From Peptococcaceae bacterium UBA6116 (GTDB lineage Bacteria > Bacillota > Desulfitobacteriia > Desulfitobacteriales > Syntrophobotulaceae), in contig DIWC01000018.1 in NCBI GenBank assembly GCA_002423425.1, positions 20,306-84,305 of the forward strand: a stretch of 64,000 nucleotides of DNA, read 5' to 3'. Numbering within the stretch: position 1 is the first letter of the stretch; every line of letters starts with the position of its first letter. The notes beneath the pieces are model-generated. The model did no database searches, was not told where the DNA came from, and saw nothing but the letters and a program-made list of their open reading frames with translations. Shown here piece after piece: positions 15,536 to 24,331 of the stretch. A program made the position numbers and the translations under genes.

Positions 15536-17365
15536 TTACTTTCCGCCTAAGGCCTTTTGTTTTTCGTGCCTGAGCCGGGAATGCCTGTCAAGGTATTTTT
15601 TACGTAAACGAATGTTGAGAGGAGTTACCTCCACGTATTCATCGTCGTTGATATATTCGAGCGCCTCCTCAAGTCCGAGAATTTTCGGAGGTTCGAGTCT
15701 TAAACTTTCATCAGCGCCGCTTGACCGCGTGTTGGTCATTTGCTTTTTACGGGTAATGTTAACATCAATGTCCTGTTCCCTGGTACTTTCGCCGATGATC
15801 ATCCCTTCGTAAACTTTAGTTCCCGGATCAATGAACATTTTGCCGCGATCCTGAAGTTGATAAATTGCATAAGCAGTCGACTCCCCAGGATCGGATGCTA
15901 CAAGGACTCCACGACTTCTTCCCTGGATTTCTCCCTTATAAGGTTTATAGGAGTGGAAAACATGAGCCATAATTCCTTCTCCCCTGGTCTCAGTCAGAAA
16001 ATCCCCGCGAAACCCTATCAATCCGCGGGCAGGAATTAGAAACTCTAAGCGGGTTACGCCACCGGGCATATTGATCAAATTCAACATTTCTGCTCTCCTG
16101 GATCCGAGCATTTCGATTACGGTTCCGGTTGCTGTATCGGGTACATCACAAGTCAGATGTTCAAACGGTTCGCATTTAACGTCATTAATTTCTTTTATTA
16201 TTACTTCGGGCTTGGAAACCTGAAGTTCAAAACCTTCCCGGCGCATATTTTCAATCAAGATCGAAAGGTGAAGTTCTCCGCGGCCCGAGACCTGAAAGGA
16301 ATCAGTGGTGTCTGTTTCCTCGACGCGCAAACTAACGTTGGTTTCCACTTCTTTGAACAGCCTTTCCCGGAGTTTCCGTGAGGTGACATGTTTGCCTTCC
16401 GTTCCTGCCATAGGACTGGTGTTAACCATAAATAACATTGACAGGGTCGGTTCATCGATATCAATGGTCGGGAGCCCTTCAGGGTTTAGGGCATCGGTTA
16501 TTGTTTCTCCGATATTAATATTGGGAATACCGCTAACAGCTACAATATCGCCTGCGTCAACCTCGGGTACATCAACTCTGTTCAAGTTCTCGAAGGTGAA
16601 AACTTTGCCAACCTTTACTTTTTCCAGAGACGAATCTCTTTTTACAACTGCAACCTGGGAATTGGCAATAAGTTTACCGCGTATGATCCGGCCGATAGCA
16701 ATTTTACCTAGATAATCGTTATAGTCCAGGGTTGTTACAAGCATCTGTAAAGGACTATCGGGATAAGATTCGGGAGCAGGAATCTCTTTTATGATGGTTT
16801 CAAATAACGGCACCAAATCCTCGGCCATATCCACCGGCTCATAACCGGCGATTCCCTGGCGGGCGGAAGTATAGACCACAGGAAAGTCGAGTTGCTCTTC
16901 GGTAGCACCTAATTGTAAAAACAATCCCAGGACCTCATCCACAACTTCATAAGCACGGGCATCCGGACGATCAGTTTTATTGATAACTACGATAGCCTTA
17001 AGGTTAAGTTCCAAAGCTTTGCGCAGAACAAACTTGGTCTGGGGCATTGGACCCTCAAAAGCATCTACAACCAATAGAACTCCATTAACCATTTGCAGAA
17101 CACGTTCGACCTCACCGCCAAAATCTGCATGTCCTGGCGTATCAACAATATTAATTTTCGTACCTTGCCAAGTGACTGAAGTGTTTTTGGCAAGGATTGT
17201 AATCCCACGCTCTTTTTCGAGATCGTTGGAGTCCATAATTCGTTCTTCGACCTTTTCATTGGCCCGGAATACTCCGCTTTGTCTAAGCATTACATCCACT
17301 AGACTTGTTTTGCCATGATCGACGTGAGCAATAATTGCGATATTTCTTAAATTTTCAGCTTGCAT
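15536..17365 (-). CDS. typA: Translational GTPase TypA/BipA
   Basis: 609 residues, standard for BipA: G1 AHVDHGKTSLVD, G2 RGITILAKN, G3 DTPGHADFGGE, G4 NKTDRPDA, then the EF-G-like domain II, domains III and V, and the BipA-specific C-terminal domain (RSSGADESLRLEPPK). It binds 70S ribosomes and helps 50S assembly, especially under cold or stress. It is monocistronic on the minus strand with an ATG start preceded by GGAGAAC. Confidence 0.97.
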   Translation of the reverse strand: MQAENLRNIAIIAHVDHGKTSLVDVMLRQSGVFRANEKVEERIMDSNDLEKERGITILAKNTSVTWQGTKINIVDTPGHADFGGEVERVLQMVNGVLLVVDAFEGPMPQTKFVLRKALELNLKAIVVINKTDRPDARAYEVVDEVLGLFLQLGATEEQLDFPVVYTSARQGIAGYEPVDMAEDLVPLFETIIKEIPAPESYPDSPLQMLVTTLDYNDYLGKIAIGRIIRGKLIANSQVAVVKRDSSLEKVKVGKVFTFENLNRVDVPEVDAGDIVAVSGIPNINIGETITDALNPEGLPTIDIDEPTLSMLFMVNTSPMAGTEGKHVTSRKLRERLFKEVETNVSLRVEETDTTDSFQVSGRGELHLSILIENMRREGFELQVSKPEVIIKEINDVKCEPFEHLTCDVPDTATGTVIEMLGSRRAEMLNLINMPGGVTRLEFLIPARGLIGFRGDFLTETRGEGIMAHVFHSYKPYKGEIQGRSRGVLVASDPGESTAYAIYQLQDRGKMFIDPGTKVYEGMIIGESTREQDIDVNITRKKQMTNTRSSGADESLRLEPPKILGLEEALEYINDDEYVEVTPLNIRLRKKYLDRHSRLRHEKQKALGGK

Positions 17366-17667
17366 TAAGTTTGTTCTCCTATATAATATAGTATATTTTT
17401 AAAATAATTTGCAAAATAAAATGAGATTTGTTAATCTTTTGTTCAATCAAGAAATATTTTATCTTATTTTAATAATTATTATCGTTTGCCGCTTCCGAGA
17501 AGGATATTCAAGGGATGACCTTTAATATTATAATACGTTTGGACATTTTTTCAAATTAAATTTAATTTAATTTAATTTAATGTTAATCTGCCATTTAGGA
17601 CCATTATATATTTAAGGAGAGATATTGCCGTCATATTTGTCGGATATATAATTATGAGGAGATACGA
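17366..17667. other. AT-rich divergent intergenic region with a TTTAA tandem repeat
   Basis: It separates typA (minus) and the CHAP gene (plus), and must hold both promoters. Four perfect TTTAA units lie at 17561-17580, with a partial unit on each side. No RNA element is recognised. Confidence 0.5.
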
Positions 17668-18351
17668 ATGAAGTATGGACAACAAAGAAATCCATTAGCG
17701 GTAAGTATTGCCTTGATATTTTTGGCCTTGATTATAGTTTCAGGAAATAGGATTATTTCTAATAAAACCAATAACCAGATAGATTCAAGCTATGGATTTC
17801 AAACTACTTCAAGTACATATAATAATGACAAAAAACAGGATTCAATTATTCATCAAAGTGAGGTCGGGGCTGGCACAAAAATAGATGAATATAAAGGAGT
17901 TGCAGTTTATTCCAATGGTTCTGATTATATGTCCAGTCATGGGCTAAATTATAGCAAAGACGGATATTATTACGGCTATAAATGGCAATGTGTTGAGTTT
18001 GTAAAACGTTTTTATTACGAAAAGTATAAATATAAAATGCCGGATGGAGCAGGCAACGCCAAATATTTTTTCAACCCTATGCTGCAACAGGGAGAGCTTA
18101 ACAAACAAAGGGGATTAGTCCAGTTTCAAAACGGCGGAGATATAAAACCGGCGGCTGACGATCTCTTAGTATTTACGAAGGGATCCTACGGTCATGTGGC
18201 GATAATATGTGATGTAGGTGATGACTGGGTGGAAGTGATTCAACAGAACTCGGAGGTACCTAGGGAAAGATTTAAATTGGTAGTGAAAGATGGACGATAT
18301 ACTATTCGCGGAGATAAAGAGCCGGCAGGATGGCTTAGATTAGACATTTAA
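17668..18351 (+). CDS. Membrane-anchored or secreted CHAP-domain amidase
   Basis: 227 residues: an N-terminal hydrophobic segment (VSIALIFLALIIVSG) acting as signal or anchor, a polar linker, then a CHAP domain from about residue 90. The catalytic Cys is in YKWQCVEFVKRF, the His in GHVAII and the third residue in IQQNSEV. The WQCVEF signature is close to the amidase half of glutathionylspermidine synthase/amidase and to cell-wall endopeptidases. It could cleave peptidoglycan stem peptides or a glutathionylspermidine-like amide; location favours the wall. AGGAG precedes the ATG. Confidence 0.8.
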   Translation: MKYGQQRNPLAVSIALIFLALIIVSGNRIISNKTNNQIDSSYGFQTTSSTYNNDKKQDSIIHQSEVGAGTKIDEYKGVAVYSNGSDYMSSHGLNYSKDGYYYGYKWQCVEFVKRFYYEKYKYKMPDGAGNAKYFFNPMLQQGELNKQRGLVQFQNGGDIKPAADDLLVFTKGSYGHVAIICDVGDDWVEVIQQNSEVPRERFKLVVKDGRYTIRGDKEPAGWLRLDI

Positions 18352-18507
18352 AAGGCATATAATTATCAAAGAAAGCCGGAAGTTGTTCTTTTGATTTGCG
18401 GTATGTTATATTATTTTTAGAATAATATGTTATATTAATATAGATCAGATGGAAATAATAAAATCAGATTACAACAGAAAAGCTAGTAATGAAAAGGAGT
18501 ATCCCTA

Positions 18508-19149
18508 ATGAGAATCCCGAATCATGTCGGCGTAATTCCTGACGGCAATAGAAGATGGGCGGTAAACAAAGGGCTGCCTAAAGAAATGGGGTACAATGAA
18601 GGGTTGCAGCCAGGGTTAAGACTACTGAAACTATGCCAGGAAATTGGGGTTAAAGAGCTGACCTATTATGGTTTTACGGTTGACAATACCAAAAGACCTG
18701 CTTCGCAAACGAAGGCTTTTGTACAATCCTGTATTGATGCTATAGAGTTAATTGCCAATGAAAATGTAGCTTTATTGGTAATCGGTAACACTGAATCCAA
18801 GATATTTCCAAAAGTTCTCTTGCCATATACCCGCAGAACCAGCTTTGGCAAGGGGGGAATTAAGGTTAACTTCTTGGTCAATTACGGCTGGGAATGGGAT
18901 CTTGGCAATCTTTTGGCCAAAGAGAGCAAACAAAAAAAAATTATTCATTCAATTAAATCTAATAATGTGTCACGGGTAGATCTTCTCGTACGTTGGGGAG
19001 GAAGAAGACGTTTAAGCGGTTTTCTGCCTGCCCAGTGTGCATATGCCGACTTTTATGTAATTGATGATTACTGGCCTGACTTTAGGGACGAACACTTCTA
19101 TGATGCTCTGAAATGGTATGATACTCAGGACATTACTCTTGGAGGCTAA
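18508..19149 (+). CDS. Short cis-prenyltransferase (undecaprenyl diphosphate synthase family)
   Basis: 213 residues with HVGVIPDGNRRWAVNKG, the diphosphate-binding Asp/Asn/Arg motif of cis-prenyltransferases, and the late segment RRRLSGFLPAQCAYADFYV with YWPDF. The late motif differs from the usual RTSGEQRLSNFLLWQ (RWGG replaces RTSGE), and the protein is about 35 residues shorter than UppS. It may therefore make a different chain length or act on an unusual acceptor. An orthodox uppS is presumably elsewhere, since that gene normally sits beside cdsA. AAGGAG lies before the ATG. Confidence 0.8.
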   Translation: MRIPNHVGVIPDGNRRWAVNKGLPKEMGYNEGLQPGLRLLKLCQEIGVKELTYYGFTVDNTKRPASQTKAFVQSCIDAIELIANENVALLVIGNTESKIFPKVLLPYTRRTSFGKGGIKVNFLVNYGWEWDLGNLLAKESKQKKIIHSIKSNNVSRVDLLVRWGGRRRLSGFLPAQCAYADFYVIDDYWPDFRDEHFYDALKWYDTQDITLGG

Positions 19150-19169
19150 GAAAAATTTGCTGTTACTTC

Positions 19170-19198
19170 TTGACAGGATAGTTTTATAATTGTATTAT
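19170..19198 (+). promoter_or_regulatory. Promoter of the T-box leader
   Basis: TTGACA (19170-19175), a 17-base spacer and TATTAT (19193-19198): a near-consensus sigma-A promoter that places the start of the leader RNA at about 19205. Confidence 0.75.
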
Positions 19199-19204
19199 CT
19201 AAAG

Positions 19205-19485
19205 AAATAGGGAAAGAACGATGACAGGGAACAGTAAGACCCTTCGGACTTGTACAGAGAGCCGCTGGCGGTGCAAAGCGGTCAAGCAAAGGAACTGAAC
19301 TCCCCCTTGAGTTTCCGGTCGAACCCACTTTTATGGCAGTAGAACCGGACGGATGCTTCTACCGTTAAAAAGAAGGGGATATCGGAAAGTAATTTCCCGT
19401 ATCTTTTAGAGTGAACGGCTTAGGTCGTTAATTTGAGTGGTACCGCGAAGCAACCTTCGTCTCAGAACAGAGACGGAGGTTTTTT
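19205..19485 (+). ncRNA. T-box riboswitch controlling leuA
   Basis: The leader has a Stem I region (with AGTAAGA and a GCCGCTGGCGG-type arm), a candidate specifier CTC (Leu) at 19300-19302 in GAACTCCC, and the T-box sequence GAGTGGTACCGCG at 19435-19447. An intrinsic terminator follows: CCTTCGTCTC pairs with GAGACGGAGG before TTTTTT, ending near 19485. Uncharged tRNA-Leu would pair with the T-box and prevent termination. The leucine specificity agrees with the downstream leuA. The specifier position is judged by eye. Confidence 0.92.
19452..19485 (+). terminator. Regulated terminator of the T-box leader
   Basis: CCTTCGTCTC (19454-19463) and GAGACGGAGG (19470-19479) pair around a 6-base loop before a run of T. 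The alternative antiterminator uses the T-box bases just upstream. Confidence 0.85.
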
Positions 19486-19489
19486 GACG

Positions 19490-19514
19490 CGTGAAGACCT
19501 AGACGGTCTTCACG
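19490..19514 (+). other. Perfect 10-bp hairpin between the T-box and leuA
   Basis: CGTGAAGACC and GGTCTTCACG flank a 5-base loop, with no T-run after. It would sit at the 5' side of the leuA ribosome site in read-through transcripts and could be an RNA-processing or stability element. Confidence 0.55.
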
Positions 19515-19551
19515 GGAGCGGCAAACAATATATAATAAAGGAGAGAAAAAC

Positions 19552-21048
19552 ATGCGTAAATTATATTTTTTTGATACAACCCTAAGAGATGGTGAACAAT
19601 CGCTGGGTATAACACTCAACGTTAGAGAAAAATTGGATATCGCTAAACAAATTGTAAGGCTAGGGGTCGATATCCTGGAGGCAGGATTCCCCGCATCTTC
19701 CCCCGGGGATTTTGAATCGGTAAAGATCATTGCCAAAGAGGTTAAAGGGGCTGTGATCTGCGGTTTGACAAGATGCGTAGCTAAAGACATTGATCTTTGC
19801 GCCGAAGCTTTACATGAAGCCGAGTACCCAAGAATTCATACAGGTATCGCAGTTTCCCCAATTCATATGGAGAAGAAGCTCAGGCTTTCGCCGCAACAGG
19901 TTATAGACCGGGCTGTTGAAGCGGTCAAACATGCCAAAAGCTATATGAACGACGTAGAATTCTATGCCGAAGATGCTTCCCGCAGCGAAAAAGATTTTTT
20001 GGCTAAAATTCTGACCAGGGTAATTGAGGCTGGAGCTACGGTAGTTAACATTCCTGATACGGTAGGGTATGCAACTCCTTGGGAGTTTGGAGAATTAATA
20101 ACTTATGTCAAGAATAATGTCAAAGACATCGATAGGGTAAAAGTTAGCGTCCACTGTCATAATGATCTCGGGATGGCTACGGCTAATTCCCTGGCCGGCA
20201 TAAAGGCCGGTGCTGATCAGGTGGAGGGAACGATCAACGGGATTGGTGAAAGGGCAGGAAACACATCCTTGGAGGAAGTAATGATGGCTCTATATACGCA
20301 GAAACAAAATTACGGAATAGATTTAAATATCCGGACCAAAGAAATTGCTGCTGCCAGCAGGCTGGTATCCTTAATTACCGGAGTTCCGGTTCCTAACCAC
20401 AAGGCGATTGTTGGAGCCAATGCTTTTATGCATGCTTCAGGGATTCATCAGGATGGGGTTCTCAAAGAAACGCAAACTTATGAAATCATTGATCCCGAAA
20501 TAATCGGTGTTCCGAGGAGTCAAATCGTATTAAGTGCGAGATCCGGCAGGCATGCTTTGAAGTACCGGTTGAATGAATTAGGGTACGAAGTTCAGGATTC
20601 TGAACTGGAGAAAGTTTATGAGAATTTTCTGCTGCTTGCAGACAAAAAGCAGGAGGTTTATGATGAAGACCTTCATGCTTTGATGGGGGTAGCAATGTCC
20701 GAACAAAATCAATTTAAAATAAAAAATATTTCGGTAGCTACTTCAGGGACACAATCTGCTATGGCCACCATTACCCTCGAATTTGAAGATAAAGAGGTCA
20801 AGGATGCTGCGATCGGCAATGGCCCGGTAGATGCGGTTTTCAAAGCGATTGACCGGATTACCGGAAGCCAGGCTAAGTTGGAAGACTACAGCCTTAAATC
20901 TGTAAGCCGAGGAACTGAGGCCCAGGGGAATGCCACAGTTAAGATTGCGTCGGGGACCAAATCTTGTATCGGCAAGGGGATAAGTACGGATATAATTTAT
21001 GCCAGTGCCAAAGCGTATTTAGATGCTGTGTCTAAGCTTAATGCCTAA
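19552..21048 (+). CDS. leuA: 2-isopropylmalate synthase
   Basis: The first committed enzyme of leucine synthesis (2-oxoisovalerate plus acetyl-CoA). 498 residues: a TIM barrel with FFDTTLRDGEQSLGIT, metal ligands in VHCHNDLGMATANS, the ENGxGERAGNTSLEE-type segment, and a C-terminal LeuA allosteric domain (ISVATSGTQSAMATITLEF) that binds leucine. Control is thus double: T-box attenuation on the RNA and feedback on the enzyme. No leuBCD follows; instead an rluA relic overlaps the stop codon. A homocitrate or citramalate synthase is less likely given the full regulatory domain and Leu T-box. Confidence 0.93.
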   Translation: MRKLYFFDTTLRDGEQSLGITLNVREKLDIAKQIVRLGVDILEAGFPASSPGDFESVKIIAKEVKGAVICGLTRCVAKDIDLCAEALHEAEYPRIHTGIAVSPIHMEKKLRLSPQQVIDRAVEAVKHAKSYMNDVEFYAEDASRSEKDFLAKILTRVIEAGATVVNIPDTVGYATPWEFGELITYVKNNVKDIDRVKVSVHCHNDLGMATANSLAGIKAGADQVEGTINGIGERAGNTSLEEVMMALYTQKQNYGIDLNIRTKEIAAASRLVSLITGVPVPNHKAIVGANAFMHASGIHQDGVLKETQTYEIIDPEIIGVPRSQIVLSARSGRHALKYRLNELGYEVQDSELEKVYENFLLLADKKQEVYDEDLHALMGVAMSEQNQFKIKNISVATSGTQSAMATITLEFEDKEVKDAAIGNGPVDAVFKAIDRITGSQAKLEDYSLKSVSRGTEAQGNATVKIASGTKSCIGKGISTDIIYASAKAYLDAVSKLNA

Positions 21049-21282
21049 TGAAAGAGTTCAATAATTACCTAATAGAGAATGAGCATATTGGGCTGACCGT
21101 TGAGTTATATTTAAAAGACATTCTGCATTATTCAGGCAGAGAAATTCAAAAGCTTACCAGACAGGCAAGCTTTACATGCTGAATCCATAGTTTTTTCTCA
21201 TCCTCACGACGAGCGGAAGATCACAGTAAAAGCCCCAATTCCTGAGAAATTCAAATTAATCATAAGAAACAAGGAGGAATAG
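21048..21282 (+). pseudogene. RluA-family pseudouridine synthase reduced to its two ends
   Basis: It starts at an ATG overlapping the leuA stop (TAATG). The first 38 codons give an S4-like N-terminus (GLTVELYLKDILHYSGREIQKL), then a jump and frameshift to ALHAESIVFSHPHDERK and VKAPIPEKFKLII before a stop, which is the C-terminus of RluA-type synthases. The whole catalytic core, with its Asp in HRLD and roughly 190 codons, is deleted. Confidence 0.72.
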
Positions 21283-21293
21283 AAAAACCTTTC

Positions 21294-22121
21294 TTAAAAA
21301 ATATTTCTTCCGGAAAAGATCTCGAGCATTTCATGCTTTATTCTTTGTTTGATCCTTCTTCTCTTGCTTGAAGTAAGCTCCTCTTTTTCCGTTCCGAATA
21401 AGTAATGGTCAAGGTCAAACTCTTTTAAAAGCATTTTAGTATGAAAGGTATTATCCTGATAAACGTTGATGTCAACCATCTGATACTTATTTCTTGTATC
21501 TTCCGAGATAAAATTCTGGACAGAATTGATCTTATGGTCGATAAAATACTTTTTGCCGTTTACATCCCTGGTAAAACCCCGGACACGGTAATCGATCATA
21601 GCGATATCGGGTTCAAAACTGGTCAGCAGATAATTTAATGCCCGAAGCGGTGAAATCTGTCCGCAGGTCGAAACATCAATATCGGCCCGAAAAGTACTGA
21701 TTCCTTTGTCCGGATGGTTTTCCGGATAGGTATGGACAGTAATGTGACTTTTATCGAGATGGCCGGCTATGGCCTCCGAAGCAGGACCAGGGGTTTCACT
21801 ATCTTGAATTTCTAATGAATCTTGTAGGCACTCCTGATTAATAATTTCATTTTCAGCCACGAGCATGGTTACACTTGCACCCTGAGGGTCATAGTCCTGG
21901 TTAGCGACATTTAAAATGTTAGCTTCAATTATTTCTGCAACGGAAGTAAGAATTTTTACAAGCCGGTCGGCGTTATATTCCTCATCAATATAAGCAATAT
22001 ATTTCTTGTGTTGGTCCTGACTTAAAGCATAACAGATATCATAAAAATTAAAGCTCAGAGTCTTTGTCAGGTTATTAAAACCATATAATTTTAATTTTTT
22101 ATTGATTGGTTGGATTCTCAT
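21294..22121 (-). CDS. speD: S-adenosylmethionine decarboxylase proenzyme (long bacterial SpeD)
   Basis: Makes decarboxylated AdoMet, the aminopropyl donor for spermidine. 275 residues, the size of the Escherichia coli class rather than the 120-residue class usual in Bacillus. The self-cleavage site is the Lys-Ser pair in HLDKSHITVHTYPE, giving the pyruvoyl group; FRADIDVSTCGQISPL and DYRVRGFTRDVNG follow. No speE is next to it. The ATG at 22121 is preceded by GGAGAAG. It converges on the rluA relic. Confidence 0.95.
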   Translation of the reverse strand: MRIQPINKKLKLYGFNNLTKTLSFNFYDICYALSQDQHKKYIAYIDEEYNADRLVKILTSVAEIIEANILNVANQDYDPQGASVTMLVAENEIINQECLQDSLEIQDSETPGPASEAIAGHLDKSHITVHTYPENHPDKGISTFRADIDVSTCGQISPLRALNYLLTSFEPDIAMIDYRVRGFTRDVNGKKYFIDHKINSVQNFISEDTRNKYQMVDINVYQDNTFHTKMLLKEFDLDHYLFGTEKEELTSSKRRRIKQRIKHEMLEIFSGRNIF

Positions 22122-22269
22122 AGCTTCTCCATCTATACAAACGTATAATCTAAAAAATATTTTCTAACACAATAGAAAATTATATACTTTTGTTCCGTTG
22201 CTTTCAACACAGGAAAAATAAATTAGTAAATTTCATATGATTATTTCTTAGGACGATGCGGTTAGAATA

Positions 22270-22299
22270 TTGGTAGAACACCGGTCAATGCGGTATAAT
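22270..22299 (+). promoter_or_regulatory. Promoter of murI
   Basis: TTGGTA (22270-22275), an 18-base spacer and TATAAT (22294-22299), about 30 bases before the murI start codon. Confidence 0.5.
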
Positions 22300-22331
22300 T
22301 AAAATATGATTTTTTAGCTTGTGAGGAATAA

Positions 22332-23105
22332 ATGAGAATTGGTTTCTTTGACTCAGGAGTTGGCGGGATTACGGTGTTATCGGAAGCCCTGAGGCAACTA
22401 CCGAAAGAAAATTATATATATTACGCTGATACCGACCATGTTCCCTATGGAACAAAAAGCAAGGAAGAAGTCAAGAAGTTTATCCTGGAAGCAGTTGATT
22501 TTATGGCCCGAGAAGGAATCAAAGCCTTGGTCGTGGCCTGCAATACTGCGACCAGCATCGCCATCAATGATCTTCGTTCTAAGTATAGTTTCCCTATCTT
22601 CGGGATGGAGCCTGCTGTAAAGCCTGCCGTGGAAAGAAACTGCTCCCTAAGGATTATGGTCACGGCGACCCCGTTGACTCTTAGAGAAGAAAAATATCAA
22701 AACCTGATTACCAAACTTGGTCAGGCCCATATCGTCGATGGGGTGGCTTTGCCTGAGCTTGTGGAATATGCGGAGAAATTTATCTTTGATAAACAAATTA
22801 TCTTTCAATATCTTAGGCAAAGGCTTTCGGCTTATGATCTAAGTAAGTATGGGACTGTCGTTTTAGGATGTACGCATTTTCCCTTTTATAAAGACTGTTT
22901 TCAGGAAATATTCCCGTCCGGGACAGACATTATTGACGGAAATACAGGGACGGTCAATTATCTAAAAAAAATACTAATAACCAAAAGTCTATGTGAAGAG
23001 GGTCAGGGAAATGTAATTTATTATTCTTCGGGAAAGGAACAGCTTGGAAATATAAGATATGAAAAATATTTGAAAATTCTACAAAGTAACAGATTGAAAA
23101 AATAA
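22332..23105 (+). CDS. murI: Glutamate racemase
   Basis: Provides D-glutamate for peptidoglycan. 257 residues with IGFFDSGVGGITVL at the N-terminus, the first catalytic Cys in VVACNTATS and the second in LGCTHFPF, the two-base pair of cofactor-independent racemases. Full length. ATG at 22332 follows TGAGGAA. It is single-gene, with a terminator shared with the convergent DUF190 gene. Confidence 0.95.
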   Translation: MRIGFFDSGVGGITVLSEALRQLPKENYIYYADTDHVPYGTKSKEEVKKFILEAVDFMAREGIKALVVACNTATSIAINDLRSKYSFPIFGMEPAVKPAVERNCSLRIMVTATPLTLREEKYQNLITKLGQAHIVDGVALPELVEYAEKFIFDKQIIFQYLRQRLSAYDLSKYGTVVLGCTHFPFYKDCFQEIFPSGTDIIDGNTGTVNYLKKILITKSLCEEGQGNVIYYSSGKEQLGNIRYEKYLKILQSNRLKK

Positions 23106-23111
23106 AGAGCC

Positions 23112-23149
23112 CAATAAAACACCTGTTTAAATATGGGTGTTATTTTTTG
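23112..23149 (+). terminator. Terminator after murI, bidirectional with the DUF190 gene
   Basis: AATAAAACACC pairs with GGTGTTATTTTTT around an 11-base loop. The opposite strand also ends in a T-rich run, and the last DUF190 codons overlap it. Confidence 0.75.
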
Positions 23150-23477
23150 CCGAATATTTTATTATTTCCACATCTTCTTGCGTAATTAAACCTACAGTTA
23201 CTGCTTCATCAAGAAAAGGAAGCAATTTTTCAATATATTCAATACTGTCTACGATCTCGATAACAATAGGGAGGTCATTAGAAAGATCGAGAATCCGGGC
23301 AACTTTTATTCTTGAGGTTGCGCCAAACCCCTCGATACCACGGAAAACAGTTGCACCTGCTAAGCCAAGTTCTTTTGCTTTTAATACAATCGCATGATAA
23401 AGCAGCATTCCCTTATATTTATTTGATTCACCAATATAAATTCTCATACGTCGGGCTTGACCGGAAATTTTAACCAT
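23127..23477 (-). CDS. DUF190 family protein (P-II-like fold) next to crcB
   Basis: 116 residues with the DUF190 features RRMRIYIGESNKYKGMLLYH, GLAGATVFRGIEGFG and LPIVIEIVDS. The fold resembles nitrogen P-II proteins, and the gene is commonly linked to crcB fluoride channels, as here (13 bases apart, same strand). A regulatory or accessory role in fluoride resistance is inferred from linkage. The real start could be the second Met-like position after VKISGQ; GGGGGAAAA precedes the ATG. Confidence 0.85.
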   Translation of the reverse strand: MVKISGQARRMRIYIGESNKYKGMLLYHAIVLKAKELGLAGATVFRGIEGFGATSRIKVARILDLSNDLPIVIEIVDSIEYIEKLLPFLDEAVTVGLITQEDVEIIKYSAKNNTHI

Positions 23478-23489
23478 GAGTTTTCCCCC

Positions 23490-23876
23490 TTACTTCAATA
23501 AAAACTGAGTAACGCTCATTCCGAGCCAGACTGCAAACAGACCAAGAACTACACTTCCTAATCCATAGTACAAGGCGATCTTAAATTCTCCATTTTTAAT
23601 AATATTTAAGGTTTCCAGACTAAAGGTTGAGAACGTAGTGAATGCACCCAGAAAACCAATGGAAATGAATAGGCGGGTATTGGGATTTAGAACAAGAACT
23701 TCTACTCCTAAAACATAAACAATACCTAGCAAAAAGCAGCCTAAAATATTTACGGTAAAGGTACCTAAAGGGAACGAATGTAGGTACTTCTGGAGAATCC
23801 AGGAAGAAAGAGCGTACCTGGCTGCTGCACCCAAGGCCCCTCCTAAGCCAATAATAAGATAGAGCGAAAAGTTCAA
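23490..23876 (-). CDS. crcB: Fluoride channel CrcB/Fluc
   Basis: A small dual-topology channel exporting fluoride. Four hydrophobic helices with GGALGAAARY, the pore motif NILGCFLLG and the signature GFLGAFTTFSTFSLE, which holds the phenylalanine track. I favour TTG 23876 (GGGAGG seven bases upstream, giving the family-typical N-terminus NFSLYLIIGLGG); ATG 23903 adds nine residues. It is translationally close to the DUF190 gene. No fluoride riboswitch motif is seen upstream. Confidence 0.92.
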   Translation of the reverse strand: MNFSLYLIIGLGGALGAAARYALSSWILQKYLHSFPLGTFTVNILGCFLLGIVYVLGVEVLVLNPNTRLFISIGFLGAFTTFSTFSLETLNIIKNGEFKIALYYGLGSVVLGLFAVWLGMSVTQFLLK

Positions 23877-24044
23877 TTCAATAACCTCCCGAAACGGCCG
23901 CATAATAATCCGGCCTTCTTTATTTTTCCTAATTATTTATTATCCAATATTAATTACCTTATTTCAATTATAGATTTTTAAATAGATTCTACATAGAATA
24001 ATATGGAAAATAATGTAAAACTTATAGAAAGGAGAAAAAATAGA

Positions 24045-24233
24045 ATGTCACTACTGGGCACAACCGGCGGATATACCGGCGGATATTATGGCGGGGGTGG
24101 TTTTGTAGGAGGATATGGAGGCTGGGGATGGTGGTGGATAATAATTATATTTATTATTTTTATTCTCTTTATACCGTTCTTCTGGGGCGGTTGGGGCGGC
24201 GTCCCCGGATATGGTCCAGGCTGGGGTTACTAA
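24045..24233 (+). CDS. Glycine/tyrosine/tryptophan-rich small membrane protein (YjcZ-like composition)
   Basis: 62 residues: a Gly/Tyr-rich head (GGYTGGYYGGGGFVGGYGG), a Trp cluster, a single very hydrophobic helix (IIIIFIIFILFIPFF) and a Gly/Trp-rich tail. The composition resembles YjcZ-type sporulation-associated peptides, but sequence identity cannot be judged. ATG 24045 has AAAGGAG upstream; ATG 24003 has no site. The next gene encodes another Gly/Tyr-tailed small protein, so the pair may act together at a membrane or spore surface. Confidence 0.65.
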   Translation: MSLLGTTGGYTGGYYGGGGFVGGYGGWGWWWIIIIFIIFILFIPFFWGGWGGVPGYGPGWGY

Positions 24234-24331
24234 GCTAAAGACAGTTCGCATGTTGCAAATCCTATAGCAGAACCATAAACTAAATCAAATTCCAAAATCT
24301 GGAATTAAATTAAAAAAGGAGGTAATAACGT

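Noticed and set aside
15612..17318. Several plus-strand frames of 66-136 codons inside typA
   Set aside because: They are antisense shadows of the typA coding strand and show no ribosome sites or families.
23877..24000. Fluoride riboswitch upstream of crcB
   Set aside because: The crcB RNA motif (GGCGATGG...TGATGRCTCC type) is not present in the leader.
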